Positions 44,801 through 55,727 of a stretch of 64,000 bases of DNA are shown in pieces. Source of the stretch: Icerya purchasi. Lineage: Eukaryota > Arthropoda > Insecta > Hemiptera > Monophlebidae. The position numbers and the translations under genes were made by a program. The notes beneath the pieces are model-generated. The model was not told the origin of the DNA. It saw nothing but the letters and a program-made list of their open reading frames with translations, and did not search any database. How positions within the stretch are numbered: position 1 is the stretch's first letter; each line of letters starts with the position of its first letter. The stretch covers positions 34,917,183 through 34,981,182 of the forward strand of contig CM077116.1 of the NCBI GenBank assembly GCA_039619475.1. The letters are read 5' to 3'.

Positions 44801-45276
44801 TTATCGGTGATTTGAGAGAGCTTTAATGATTTTTGTAAATCTTATTTTAGGACTTCTCCGTTGTAGTAGGGGGTAACATTTGTTAAGTAAGTCGATTAAA
44901 GCGACAATGTCTGAGGTGTAGCCGGTTGCTATTTCTACTGGATTGCTATCCTTAGTGTTACACATGTCATAGAAAAGAGAGAAATTAGATAAAGAGAAAA
45001 CCGTATCTTTATTAGTTTCAAAGTATGGTTCTAAAGGTTTGAAAATTGCTTTTAACGACAATTCAGATTTCTGGTCTGACGATGATTCCTCTTCAGGCAC
45101 CGGTATTGGTGTTTTCTCCGGCGGGTTTTTATTTTCCTCCTTCAGTTTCTTTTGTTTGCGAGAGGTTCTTTGTTGATTGTTGTCCTTTTTGGAATTAACA
45201 TCTGCGGAACTGGAAGAAGTTTGCGACAGAGGCCTTTTATTTTGCTGTGCATTAGTGGGTGTATTGATGTCAACGT
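44801..45276 (-). pseudogene. I-like LINE copy B ORF1, C-terminal part
   Basis: The minus-strand frame 45100-44801 (MPEEESSSDQKSELSLKAIF ... KALSNHR) ends just before the ORF2 ATG at 44794. It is the counterpart of the ORF1 C-terminus in copy A (KFIVGQGIKNKLSRLIKAI): same place, same length class, similar hydrophobic and basic pattern. The zinc-knuckle part is missing through 5' truncation, and the segment to 45276 is out of frame. Confidence 0.65.
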
Positions 45277-45288
45277 TATCCTTTTTAT

Positions 45289-45415
45289 GTTATATCCCTC
45301 TGAAATATATTTCTCATCCGATAATTATTTTTTACTTTTTAGTGCGTTTTCAATAAATTTTTATAATAAATCTGAAAATCGGTATTTTTTTTTAAGAAAA
45401 AACATTTTATTATTT
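45289..45415. mobile_element. Foldback element copy 1, right-arm remainder
   Basis: Reads GTTATATCCCTCTGAAATAT, then CTTTTTAGTGCG, AAATTTTTATAATAAATCTG and ATCGGTATTTTTTTTT, ending near ACATTTTATTATTTTA. This is the inverted copy of the left arm at 41708-41830 and continues the arm cut at 42015. It proves that the LINE at 42016-45276 inserted into this element. Confidence 0.8.
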
Positions 45416-45988
45416 TAAACATTGCTCACTAGAAGTAATTTGGAGCAAATTGGTTACTGGATTATTGTTAGTAAACGAATTGATTATATTAAAATGTGTT
45501 CTTTAATTAGCTATAGTTAGTAATTTATTAGTATAGAAATCTAAATTTAGTATAGAAATCTAAATTTAGTATTTTTCAGAAAAAAGTTTACTAACATTTT
45601 TTGTAGAGTTTGCAGGAATATTGAATCATCGATATGATTTTAAAAAATTATAATTTTTATTGTATTTAGAATATTGTATTATATTTTCCAAAATTATTTA
45701 AAAATATATACGGATGGGGGAAAAAAAGAAAATCTGACCGTATTAAAAAAAAAAAAATCATTGAACCAAATTAATACCGGCTTTGTTTAACACAGATTTT
45801 TGTAGTAATTGTTTGATAGAATTTTTATAAATTTACTATAATTTTTTTATTTATATGCTTTTTTTTAAAAATATAATAATAATAATAATAATTATAAATG
45901 GAATAAAGATTTTTAAATTAAATGAGTATTTTGTTTTTCAGAGGAACTGCGGTAATACTTGGGGTACCGGTCTATGATATGAGAAAAG
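45416..45988. other. AT-rich; short tandem repeat at 45528-45573
   Basis: About 2.3 copies of a 19-bp unit containing TTAGTATAGAAATCTAAAT. No gene. Confidence 0.6.
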
Positions 45989-46800
45989 CTTTTTTTTTTT
46001 TTTTTTTTTTTGGTGCGCCAGCGGCATTGACCTAACAACAAGAAAACTAAGCTAAGAAATTAAATAACTAAGCGGTCCGAAATGGACGCAATAAAGGACA
46101 GCAGTGCGGACACCGCAGAAGATGAAGGAAAGGAGAGGATAAAGGAAGAGTTATAGGGAGTAGGGAGACCTAATGACAGGAGCTGACTGTATAAAAGGGA
46201 GCATTCGTTACGAAGAGCAGGACACTCAAAGAAAATCTGATTAGCATCACATGTACGAGGAGGATCACAATCGTGGAGAGAACAATCAGGAGAAGGCGAT
46301 AGAGCAAATCGAAAGCGAGGGGAAGGGAGGATAGAATGATCGATCCGGAGACGAATTAGGGATACAATAGAAAAGCGACGACTGAGAGGAATAGAATGGA
46401 ACCAAGACAGGGAACGAGGAATTGGCTGAATGAAACGGTAATGAGAATGACGATTAGTAAATAGGGAGGGATAAATATCCTGTCAAAATCTGGCGTGATT
46501 GGAGGTGGATAAGGAAAGGATATCTGAAGAAGGGAAATGGTTGAGGAATGAATCAAGGCGACCAGCAGAACGAGCCAAAGAATCGGCTGCATCGTTGCCA
46601 TCAATTCCGGAATGACTGGGGACCCACAAAAAATCAATGAGAATAGAACGGGATGACTGCAAAGTGGAGGTAAGAGAACGAATTGAGAGAATAATATTAT
46701 CAGAGGAATGTGAAGGAAGAGAGGATAGGGCTTGAAGGACGCCCTTATGAGAAAAGCTGTGCATACGTTGTTGCATAATTAAATAATCAATAGGTCCGTT
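45989..46800 (-). mobile_element. Pyrimidine-rich LINE, RNase H and zinc-tail copy with poly(A)
   Basis: The minus strand runs from about 46800 to a 23-bp A tail (plus-strand T run 45990-46012). 46776-46483 reads GVLQALSSLPSHSSDNIILS and IDFLWVPSHSGIDGNDAADS, the RNase H C-terminal half with intact H..G..GND.AD. 46637-46356 and onward gives FHSIPLSRRF, RLRIDHSILP, CSLHDCDPPRTCDANQIFFEC and LGLPTPYNSSFILSFPSSS. One stop or frameshift lies near 46480. The 3' end (sense AATGCCGCTGGCGCACC then poly A) is akin to the copy at 206. Confidence 0.85.
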
Positions 46801-47100
46801 AATATAGACAATAGTAGCGTTATTTCTAAATGATTGTTTTATAAATTCTACAAATTCAATTTACACAATTGAAGATTGATATTGAGATAACCATAAAATA
46901 CTATAGGTATAGAATTGAGTTTTAGTTAATCTAAATCTTTGAAAATTGCAAAAAGTTTCGGACCATATGCTAATAAATTTATAACAAAAAATTGTTAAAT
47001 TTTCAAAAATGTACCTGGTGTAATATGAGCAAAACCAATTACTTTTATTATTAATTATAGTTTGTTTAGCGCAAATATCACCAACTCCACCCTGTGCTGT

Positions 47101-47530
47101 TTTTTTTTTTTTTAAGGGAGGAGGGTTGGTTACTCCGTGCACTGCTGTAACTACCTAGGCTATCACAGTGCACAGACCCCGAGTTTTAAATCAGACTCCT
47201 CAGCCAGGCAGACTGAACGTTAGTCATGAGCCTGATCACAGCGGCAGGAGTAATTGAGAGGATACCTGCCATGTCTGTCAGTGATGTAATTTATCCGCGA
47301 CGCAACCCATCAAGACGTGCGCATTTAAGCAAGATGTGTGAAACTGATGGTCATCGGCAGAACAATGTAGGCAAATATTTGGCTTTGGGGCTTGCTTGGG
47401 GAGGAAGTCGTGAAAAAGGGACGTATGCCCTGCTTTTAGGCGGTTGACTACGCGCTCTGTTCTATCCGGGCACCACCATGGCTCCGTGGAAGGCTTTATT
47501 TCCTGGCGAAAGGTGGATTGAGACAACTAG
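47101..47530 (-). mobile_element. 3' fragment of another LINE, zinc tail
   Basis: The minus strand 47526-47278 reads ERVVNRLKAGHTSLFHDFLP, PNICLHCSADDHQFHTSC and a following LNAH-type stretch: the C..C....H....C tail of an RNase H-type LINE, in a version unlike the other copies here. An A tail follows (plus-strand T run at 47100-47114). 5'-truncated. Confidence 0.65.
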
Positions 47531-49919
47531 TCATGATTCCTCTGTGCGAAAACTGCGTCCGACAAAAAAGCTGCGATGTGATTAAACATTTTCCGGATCA
47601 AATTTACTGCTCAAACATTATTTCCGTTAAAACGTGATACGGTATTGTTACCTGGTATTCCACAAAGTTCATTGTTATTTTTACATAATGTCGTTCATCA
47701 TTTTAAATTTTGATAAGACGAAATCATTAGTTAAATCAAGGAAATTAGCGTCAATTAAAGACAGCAAAGTCGAAGATGTTTCAACTATAGCTACGAAATC
47801 ATGACTGCTGAAACTAATTATTTTAAATTTATGCGAGCGCAAACGTTTAAATTCGTCATGTAATTCTGCGTGTTCTATACTGCGATTTATGACTTTTGCC
47901 TTTAATTGTTATAAATGATCCATCTAATGATATAGTTCTAAACTAGTCAGTAGCGTTTGCAAATACGAGCAACATTGTATTACTAAACGACAACTGCACC
48001 CACATGTAAACCAACTCATGCTGTTACCATCGAACAGTTTTAACGCTCTACGTTAAAAAAAAAAAAATAATAATAATAATAATATTTAATGTGTGAATAA
48101 GTTCTCATCGATTAGATGACGGTATAAAAATTGCGTGTATGGTTTAATATGATGACGAATGTATATTGAAGTACTATAACCCGTCTTTAAAATCAGTGCG
48201 TGTCATTCCACTAAAGTGTAAACAACATTTTTTTGTTCGTAGGACAGACCTAATACTAATTACCGTATGGTATTAATTACACAAAAACAATACATTGTAA
48301 ATAATTCTTTAAAATAAATTTTTTTCATTTTTTTTTTTAAGAAATATTTGTATGCACAATTTAGTAATTATGCAGGTATTAAGAATATTCTATAAAATAA
48401 TACATTTCGTTAAAGTATTTTAAAAATTACAAAGAAATCACTAAGGAATCTTCAACAGGAGTTTTAATAATTTCTTATAGGGGAAATATTGTTTACATTT
48501 AGAAACTATTTTCCTGTTGCGTACCTTACTTAAAGTTTGTTTTGTTATAGCGATAAAATGTCCAAAAGAAAGGAAAATGAATCTTTAGCGAAAATACAGT
48601 TTAGCGTGTCAAAAGAAAGAAAAAAATGAAACGTTTAAGCAGATTAATATTCGGGTAATGCCGTAGGACGCAGATAGTACACGTATAAAACAAAAAGTCG
48701 AAAATTACGTATGTCTATCTGTTCGCGGTAATCTCAAAAACTGAAAAACGGATTTTGACGCAGTTTCCATAGTTAATTTAGATTATTTCTAAGGAAGGTT
48801 TTAATCTATGATTCACATCGCATTACGGTAGAAGGGAGGCGAACAGTGTTGATTTTCGCGATCAATTCATTTACAAAAAAAAAAGGTACGAGTATTTTGA
48901 GTTCATTAAAAGGGTAAATAACAGTTCTTATTTCCGGACGGAAACGCTTATTTTGCGATTAACTGAGCAACCAGTAAACTTGTAATAACATATAAGTAAG
49001 GTTCGATAAGCTATGTAATTCATTAAGTACCGATTTTCAGATAGGAGCAACGCGATGGAAATAAGGGGATTCAAGTAATTAGTCAAGACAGAAAACAGGG
49101 GAACTCAAACTTGAAGGCAAGCTGCAAAATGTGATAACGAACGTGTGATCTGACAATGAAAGTTGCACGATCCTAGGCCACCGAAAGCTCATGGCTCTAA
49201 TTCGGTAAATTATTGTTTAATCGATTGTGAATAACTTTGAATGACCGAAAACTCGAAAAATTTTAGGCTACTTTCAGAACTTTACCTCAGTTTGTCGCAT
49301 GATTAAACATTTCGACCGACTGTCGCGGCCGAATAATTTTCAAATTGACACGGGAATGGCTAGGAAAGATAAATTGAAATAAAATTCTGTTTTCCTTCTT
49401 TGAAGCAGAACTAAAGCGGTAATGTGGAAAAAACAAAATGACGTTTTGTAATATTAATAAAACATTCGTTGAAAACGGCTTCCTAAAACAACTTTTTCCT
49501 CGGGTGAGCCAGTTTCAATGGTATTTCCAATACGTGGGAATCGGCACAAATGGTAAACAACGTGCACTATTCCAACTTTTAACGCATTCACCATTCCGCT
49601 GAGAACCATACAGACGGGCAATTTGTTTTTCCTTTACTCGAGCATCGTTCAATGGCACGCTTTTTTTTCGACTTTTTTAGATTATCACTGGAATACATTA
49701 TTTACGCAATTCTCCTTTTACAAATTAAATTAGTACCGTTGTTATTTGATGAAATATTCCTTTACTACATCGTAATTAATCGAAAATCCGAACCATTAAT
49801 AATCGCTTGAATTTAACTAATACAAATTTCCTAAGGAGACAGTTTGGGAATTTTTCAAAACAAAAGGCACACGCATCTAAAAGATTAACGCGTGATGCTG
49901 TCATTAATATTGTTTTACA
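47531..49919. other. AT-rich stretch without a recognised gene
   Basis: Only simple repeats were recognised: an A/TAA tract at 48053-48084 and the start of a (TA)n at 49920. Confidence 0.5.
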
Positions 49920-49920
49920 C

Positions 49921-49946
<26 letters not shown>
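49920..49946. repeat. (TA)n microsatellite
   Basis: About 13 TA units. Confidence 0.9.
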
Positions 49947-49952
<6 letters not shown>

Positions 49953-50039
49953 CGTATGTATAAATTAATACAATCTATTAAAATAAAATAATTTTTAATA
50001 ACCGTGCGAAAGGTAGAGTTACAAACCACCATACATATG

Positions 50040-50880
50040 CTGGTAGGTTAACGGAAAATACAGTCCAGGACGTTTATACTGCTAAAAGTGTGAATTCCAT
50101 GCTCTGCTGGAGTTTCAGAACGTGAACTGTCTTGGTGTACGTGGTCTGCGACTGCAGGATAGTGTCTGCCTGTAGCGATTGCGCACTGGTCGTGTGCGAT
50201 CATTCGATCGATTTATATGATGATAGCGTTCTAGGGGCTACTGGCGAAAGCACATTAAAAAAAAATCGTCTTGCAGTTAGCTTGTAGCTGGTGAGGAAAT
50301 GCTGAAATTTAGTTTGTATTGTATTAAAGTGTTTCCGCGACATTCGCGAAGTGATCGTTGAAGACTGCCCTGTCTTCCGCAATGGTGACCGCACTAAGCA
50401 GTTTACTTCATCGTTTGTTTGTCGGCCCATTCGGACAGTATACAGTGGTCGCTGATCAACGTTGGCGCATCCATTGTTTTTCTGATCGCAACTTTCGTTT
50501 AAAAATCCACGTCAGCGCCAAACCATGCTTGTATAATCAGTTTGCCGTGGATTTTTTTTTTTTTTATGTGCGTCGTTTGTTTTCTATTATTGCAGAGAAA
50601 TTATAATTAACGCAAATAAGAAAATGCGCGTGTTCGAGTAAGAGTTTTGCTATTGTCGAAATTTTCCATTTAATTAGTGTATTTATTTCATCGAAAATGC
50701 TCAGAAACACTTGGACATGGTGACATTCCCGGGCGAAATCCGCGTTCGTCTACGTGCGATAGTTTATTCGATTCTTTTTATGATTCTTCGTGTATCTTAC
50801 ATGCGCATTGTCCTTTCCGAATAAATAACGAAGTTAGAAGTCTAATAATGATTACAGAATTTTACGCGTGCTAATCAAAT
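50040..50880. other. GC-richer unassigned segment
   Basis: The minus-strand frame 50430-50200 contains SPLRKTGQSSTITSRMSRKH and TSYKLTARRFF, vaguely like the helix-turn-helix linker of a DNA transposase. The plus strand has an ATG in a fair context at 50382. Neither can be assigned. Two or three repeated CGYGACATTCGCG-like motifs add to the higher G+C. Confidence 0.25.
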
Positions 50881-51117
50881 ACCGTAGGGGCACAGGTTTC
50901 CAGGGATTCCGAATTATCGGGGTAACGAATCAGGGGCCTAAATCAACAGAAGTTAGTCTCAGGAGATAGCAGCGAAGAGAATTGAACGAATTCGTTTCGT
51001 TGTCTTTGGCAACTGGAGACGTTAAAGAAACATCGAAATAAGGAAAGCAAATCAACAAAAAAATTCCGTTTCACCGACTCCCTGAATACGGACGAAATAT
51101 GTTTAATATATTAATGA

Positions 51118-51393
51118 CAACGTCATTTTTAGCCGACTCTTATATTTTTTTTGTCCCAAAGCGTGACATATACGGTCTATATATGAAAAGACAAAGTATC
51201 GACAAAATGGACTATTTCCCTGGTTATGCTATTCAATGACAACGCCATTCTTAGCCCGACCGCCATCGTTTTTTTTTTGTCCAAAAACTTTACATATTAT
51301 ATATTAATACAGGAGTCCCTGATTTCAGATGCTACTTTATACGAATACTGTTCTCGAATCCCTGATTCCGGGAGCCATTTAATACGAACAACG
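51118..51393. repeat. Diverged direct repeats
   Basis: AATGACAACGTCATTTTTAG (about 51113) and AATGACAACGCCATTCTTAG (about 51234) start two units of roughly 70 bp that share GACAACGYCATT, a T run and TTTGTCC. Downstream, CCCTGATTTCAGATGCTACT (51317) and CCCTGATTCCGGGAGCCATT (51361) form another diverged pair. No coding role is seen. Confidence 0.5.
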
Positions 51394-52369
51394 TTGTTTG
51401 ATGTAAATTTGGACCTTAAGGTTTATCGGAAAACCCCTTTACGAGCATTAGGCTTTTATTTTTTTATTATTATTGTTACTAATATTCGAAGTAAAAAGAA
51501 ACAACGAAACAAAAAAAAATCACCGGAATAGCGGCAGTTTCTCCAGCAGGAGAATTCACGAGGCCCTTTCTTTCACCACGTGTCCAAAATGAAAACCTTT
51601 TATTAAAAAAGAACGTATGTATTCAGAAAAATCACAGACAAGCGGCGCAACCGCGTCATAAATGCGTACGAGAAAAGAAATGCGGTTTCGACTAGTAAGC
51701 ACAAAGAAATTTATACAAAAAAACGAAATTTCGGTCAAATACGTTGAATGCACGCTGAATTTTCACAATGACTAGGCTAAACGGTAACACGTGACGGCGA
51801 CGACAAAATTACAACGAAAGTCCTTTTTCGAGCCACGAGAAAACACGACTCGCTCGCGTCAACAATTAATCTGACTATCGATTTTATAGTGCAAGATGCA
51901 CGTACGAATATTTTTCGGTACACGATGGGCTACTCCAAACGATATAGTCGAATCGCTGAAATTACCCGGTACCTTATCAATTAATATAGTAACCGCCGAA
52001 TTTTCTAGAACATTTCTTAAATTACTACCGCGTAAATTACCCTGCCTTTTATAATGTTCTCTCGGCTCAACATTACTCGGCACATCTTATTCTGCGCTTC
52101 TTGCCGCACGCGCATATCATTGTCTTGGCCACTGACCACTACCACTCAGACATTATTGCGTCTCTACCCCAGCGCGACCGTGTACTCGACGATCACGCCA
52201 CTTATCTCGGGGATTTTTGGTATCGGCCAAATAAGCTACCAAGACAAGACAAAACGGCGATGTAAAATATATCGACGTTCGAGAAACCGAGAATTAATGA
52301 ATACATCGAAGAATCATTTCTAGCTCGAACGTCGAATAACAGATAGCGCCAAAAGTACCGAATCCGTAT
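51394..52369. other. No gene recognised; slightly GC-richer
   Basis: Short open frames on both strands (52054-52323 plus, 52083-51859 minus) match nothing I know and overlap each other. Possibly an unrecognised exon or LTR fragment. Confidence 0.35.
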
Positions 52370-53822
52370 CAATATAGAAACAAAGTTTTCCGGTTCTACT
52401 CCTCCTTCCTGGAACACTTTTATTATTATTCCTATTCCGAAACCTCATTCTTTTTCGTATCATCCTATTTCTTTTGCTTCATGTGTTAGGAAGGTTTTCG
52501 AAAGTTTAATTATCGAACATAGCAATCTGTTACCTAATAATGTGTTCGGTTTTCGCCCTGGACGTGGTCCACCAGATTGTACCAGCATGCTTCTATCGGA
52601 CGTTTGTACATCATTTATTAACAAAAAATTTTTTAACTGCTGCATTTGATAATGCTCACCTTCCTGCACTCTTTAATATAATGCTCTCAATTAACATTGC
52701 TTTTGCTTGTCTTATCATTACTCTCTTTCAATACAGAATGTAACTCTTTCCTCCTCTTTCTCCTTTGACTTTTTCGCCACGTTAATTTTTCGAGGGTTGT
52801 CTCAGGGTTTCTGTCTTAGTCCTACGCTCTTTAATATGTACTTTATCAAAATCGCTTCTCTTCCTCTTAACTCTACTTCGCCTTTCTGTGCTGACCACTA
52901 TGCTCATCTACTCTTCCGAATGCAATATCTCGATAGCTAACTCCCGTCTCCAGAGCTCTCCTAAGGTTACTAGCAAATACTTTTTCTAATATTCATCTCT
53001 ATTTCTCCTCCTAAATCTCCGGCTGTTGTCTTTTCTCTTCGTTCTTTTGATCCTTCTTTGATTAGTTTTACCTTAAATAGCGGTCCAATTCCTCTTGCAA
53101 ATTCTATTAGCTATTTAGAAATCTATATTGACAGCCATCTTTTCTTTTACAAGCATACTAATCATCTGTATCTATCTTCTCTTAAAAAGCTCAATCTATT
53201 AAAAGCTCTTTTTCATACTAATTGGGGAGGTGATCACTGCCTCCTATTCTTGTTTTATAAATTCTTTATCCCCTCTAGCCTGGATTACTGTTGTTTTATT
53301 TATAACAATTCTTCCAGGTCTCTTCTTTCAAAATTAGATCGCATTTAAAATATCTTTTTACCACTCTATTCAACCATCTCTTCCTCCCCGTTCGTGGTTT
53401 TCTAGATACTTACCCTCTCTTAAACGCTCCATAATCTCGGCTATTTTATCGCCTTTGCTTTAATCGTAATCTCCTTCCTGTATCATTTTCTCGGTTTCCA
53501 TCTACTTCTACTTTATTTTGTCCTTTTCATTCTTCTTCTGTATACATTCCTTGTGATGTTGATTACGTTTTATTTGAATGCGCCGTCTTCTCTGCTGAAT
53601 AATCGTCCTTCTATTCTTTTCTATTAAAATTCGGTATTCCTACTCTTTATAGTGCTTCTTACATTCTCTCATTTCCTTCTGCTTCTGTTATTCCTGTACT
53701 GAAATTATATTTATCCTCTATCCTCAAACGTTTAAAAATATATAACATTATTTTCTTCTTCTTCCCATTTCAGGAGCTAATGTTCTTGTTGACAAACCCA
53801 TTAAGGGGAATAAAAAAAAAAA
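52370..53822 (+). mobile_element. Pyrimidine-rich LINE with RT remnant, RNase H deleted
   Basis: Sense order: RT fingers (SWNTFIIIPIPKP, YHPISFASCVRKVFESLI, VFGFRPGRGPPDCTSM; 52405-52600), palm (LSPTLFNMYFI, then FCADHYAHLLF in place of FADD; 52815-52920), thumb (SYLEIYIDSHLFF, SLKKLNLLKALF, SSLDYCCFIYN; 53058-53348). It then goes directly to the region after RNase H (about 53370) and the zinc tail (CPFHSSSVYIPCDV, VLFECAVFSAE; about 53520-53600). RNase H is missing. The tail matches the copy at 206-640. The 3' end TGACAAACCCATTAAGGGGA precedes an A run at 53812-53822. Confidence 0.8.
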
Positions 53823-54380
53823 AAGTTCTAACAGAAAAAGTAGTGGGGTTTTGGGATAAGAATGACGTTGTCAATTTTACGCGTTCTATACAAAATACAG
53901 AATTGGGGGTCCGGGGGTTCAGGCGGGGTCAAAGGGCAGAACTTCTTGCGAGGCACAGAATAAAACCACTGAAAAATAAAATAAAGTATTTAACGAATAT
54001 GTTAAATACCGGAAATATTGGCACGCCGTATATTTAAATTAATTTCGAAATGTACTTAATTTAAATATTAATGTGACAATGAAAAAATAATAAAAATAAA
54101 ACTTACAAATATAAATAAAAATTTTGAAAAAAAAAATCTTCGTAATTAACACATATTAATACAATACGAAGTGTTAATGTGAAATAAGTTGATTGTTCGC
54201 GTTCGCGTTAATGTCGGTTCCGTTATCAGTCTACTGATAAGAAGAAGCTTACGGTGAGGCCGATTTATTTTATTTTATTGTATACTATAATCTAACTCGT
54301 TTGCACATATTTCCACTAGCGCGGTTTTATCTAAACCGCCGCGCGTCATCTCCGTACTCCGACTCGTGCCTAGACGCAAG

Positions 54381-55727
54381 ATGTCGACTAAATCAAAGAA
54401 AGACACTAAACTTGATGTTAGCAAACCGATAAGCCAAAAAATAGCCAACAAGTCTGCGATAAGCAGACCAGGCCCCGTTAATACGTCTAAACAATGTAAC
54501 AACGAGCCAAGAGCAAACGTATCTGTTCATTCCGCACCTGTACCGCCCGACACTGATACGATGCTCAACCCAATTAGTCAACAACTGCATCCCATCTCCT
54601 ACGCAACAGTCGCGAACAAAGAACCAGTGCTGGACAAAACACACGCAATAGTAATCCCTACCATCGACGGTGTTAAACAAATCGAGTATGTAGAAAAAGT
54701 CACCGAATTTGTTAACCCTCATCACATCAAAGCAGCCTACCGTATGCCGAATCAAAGATTTTGTATCTTTTTTACGTCTAAGCAAATAGTTGATGACATC
54801 ATCGAGCAGAACAGAGTTATAACAATCAATAACCAGTCAACTAGTATCTGACGCTTGATCAACCCAGCTAAGCGCATCATAATTTCTCATGTCTGCCCCA
54901 GTATCCCTACGGCCGTGATTGAAGAGGAGCTAAGAAGACACAACATAGCGCCGTTATCGCCTATCACCACTATCCGAGCAGGCTTTGCATCACCCGCGCT
55001 AGCACATATCCTAACCAACAAAAAACAGTTCTACATTGCTCCCGATGCAGCCACGCTTATACCAGACAGTTTAGTTATCACTCATGACAATACCAAATAT
55101 CGGATATTTCTAGCCGAAGAAGACTCCATGTGCTATCGATGTAAGCAGAAGGGCCATCTGGCAGCTCACTGTGCAGCCACAGAAACGAGTGACAAAAGCC
55201 TCCCAAATGCGGACAACACCAAGGCTTCCTTTATAATGGATGGAGCCAAAGGAGAAGAACGGATGGACATTCAGTCAACGGAAGACTGCAACTTCATAAC
55301 TCCCTCTGCCACAATTTTCAAACGAGCAATTTCTTCCTCCACCTCTTCCTCATCAATCGATACCACCTCTGTTACAAAATCGGAGAAACTGCCTCCGAAA
55401 CCCAAAAAGATAAGAGCAACTGAAGAAAAAACCGACCAATTATTAGAGACGATCAAAGCAGCAAAAGAGGAAATGGAGAAAAATGCGGGCCGCTACGAAA
55501 TCACACCTGATCAGTTCGAAGATATAATGTTTGCGATCCTCACGGAAACTAATTACATTGAGGCAGTCTCACAAATGAACTTTGATCCAATACAGCTCTC
55601 CAATTCGTTGCCTGTCCTAAAAAAATTTATCGTAGGGCAAGGGATCAAGAACAAATTGTCCAGGTTGATTAAGGCGATACGTGGCGGTGCTACCGACTCG
55701 GAAACTGAGTCAGTGAACCATGAATAA
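54381..55727 (+). pseudogene. LINE copy A ORF1, zinc-knuckle RNA-binding protein, one stop
   Basis: ATG at 54381 (MSTKSKKDTKLD); the upstream GTG at 54366 is not used as the start. The frame is open to 55727 except for a single TGA at 54849-54851, with the same frame continuing RLINPAKRIIISHVCP. The C-terminal half has one CCHC knuckle, CYRCKQKGHLAAHC (about 55131-55172), then a Ser/Thr-rich linker and a basic helical end. Such ORF1 proteins bind the element's RNA and form RNPs. Length without the stop would be about 448 codons. Its end overlaps the ORF2 start by 8 nt (ATGAATAA). Confidence 0.85.

Larger units (their letters stand above)
42016..45276 (-). mobile_element. I-like LINE copy B, inserted in the foldback element
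   Basis: The sense strand runs downward from about 45276 and ends with GGCACGTAAAATTTAATTT and a (TAA)n tail (plus-strand ATT repeats at 42016-42037), like I elements. It keeps part of ORF1, the full endonuclease and most of the RT, and has lost RNase H. An imperfect target duplication is visible: TATCACTTTA (42006-42015) and TATCCTTTTTA (45277-45287). Confidence 0.85.

Noticed and set aside
50200..50430. Minus-strand frame as a transposase N-terminus
   Set aside because: The resemblance to helix-turn-helix linkers is vague and no catalytic region follows.
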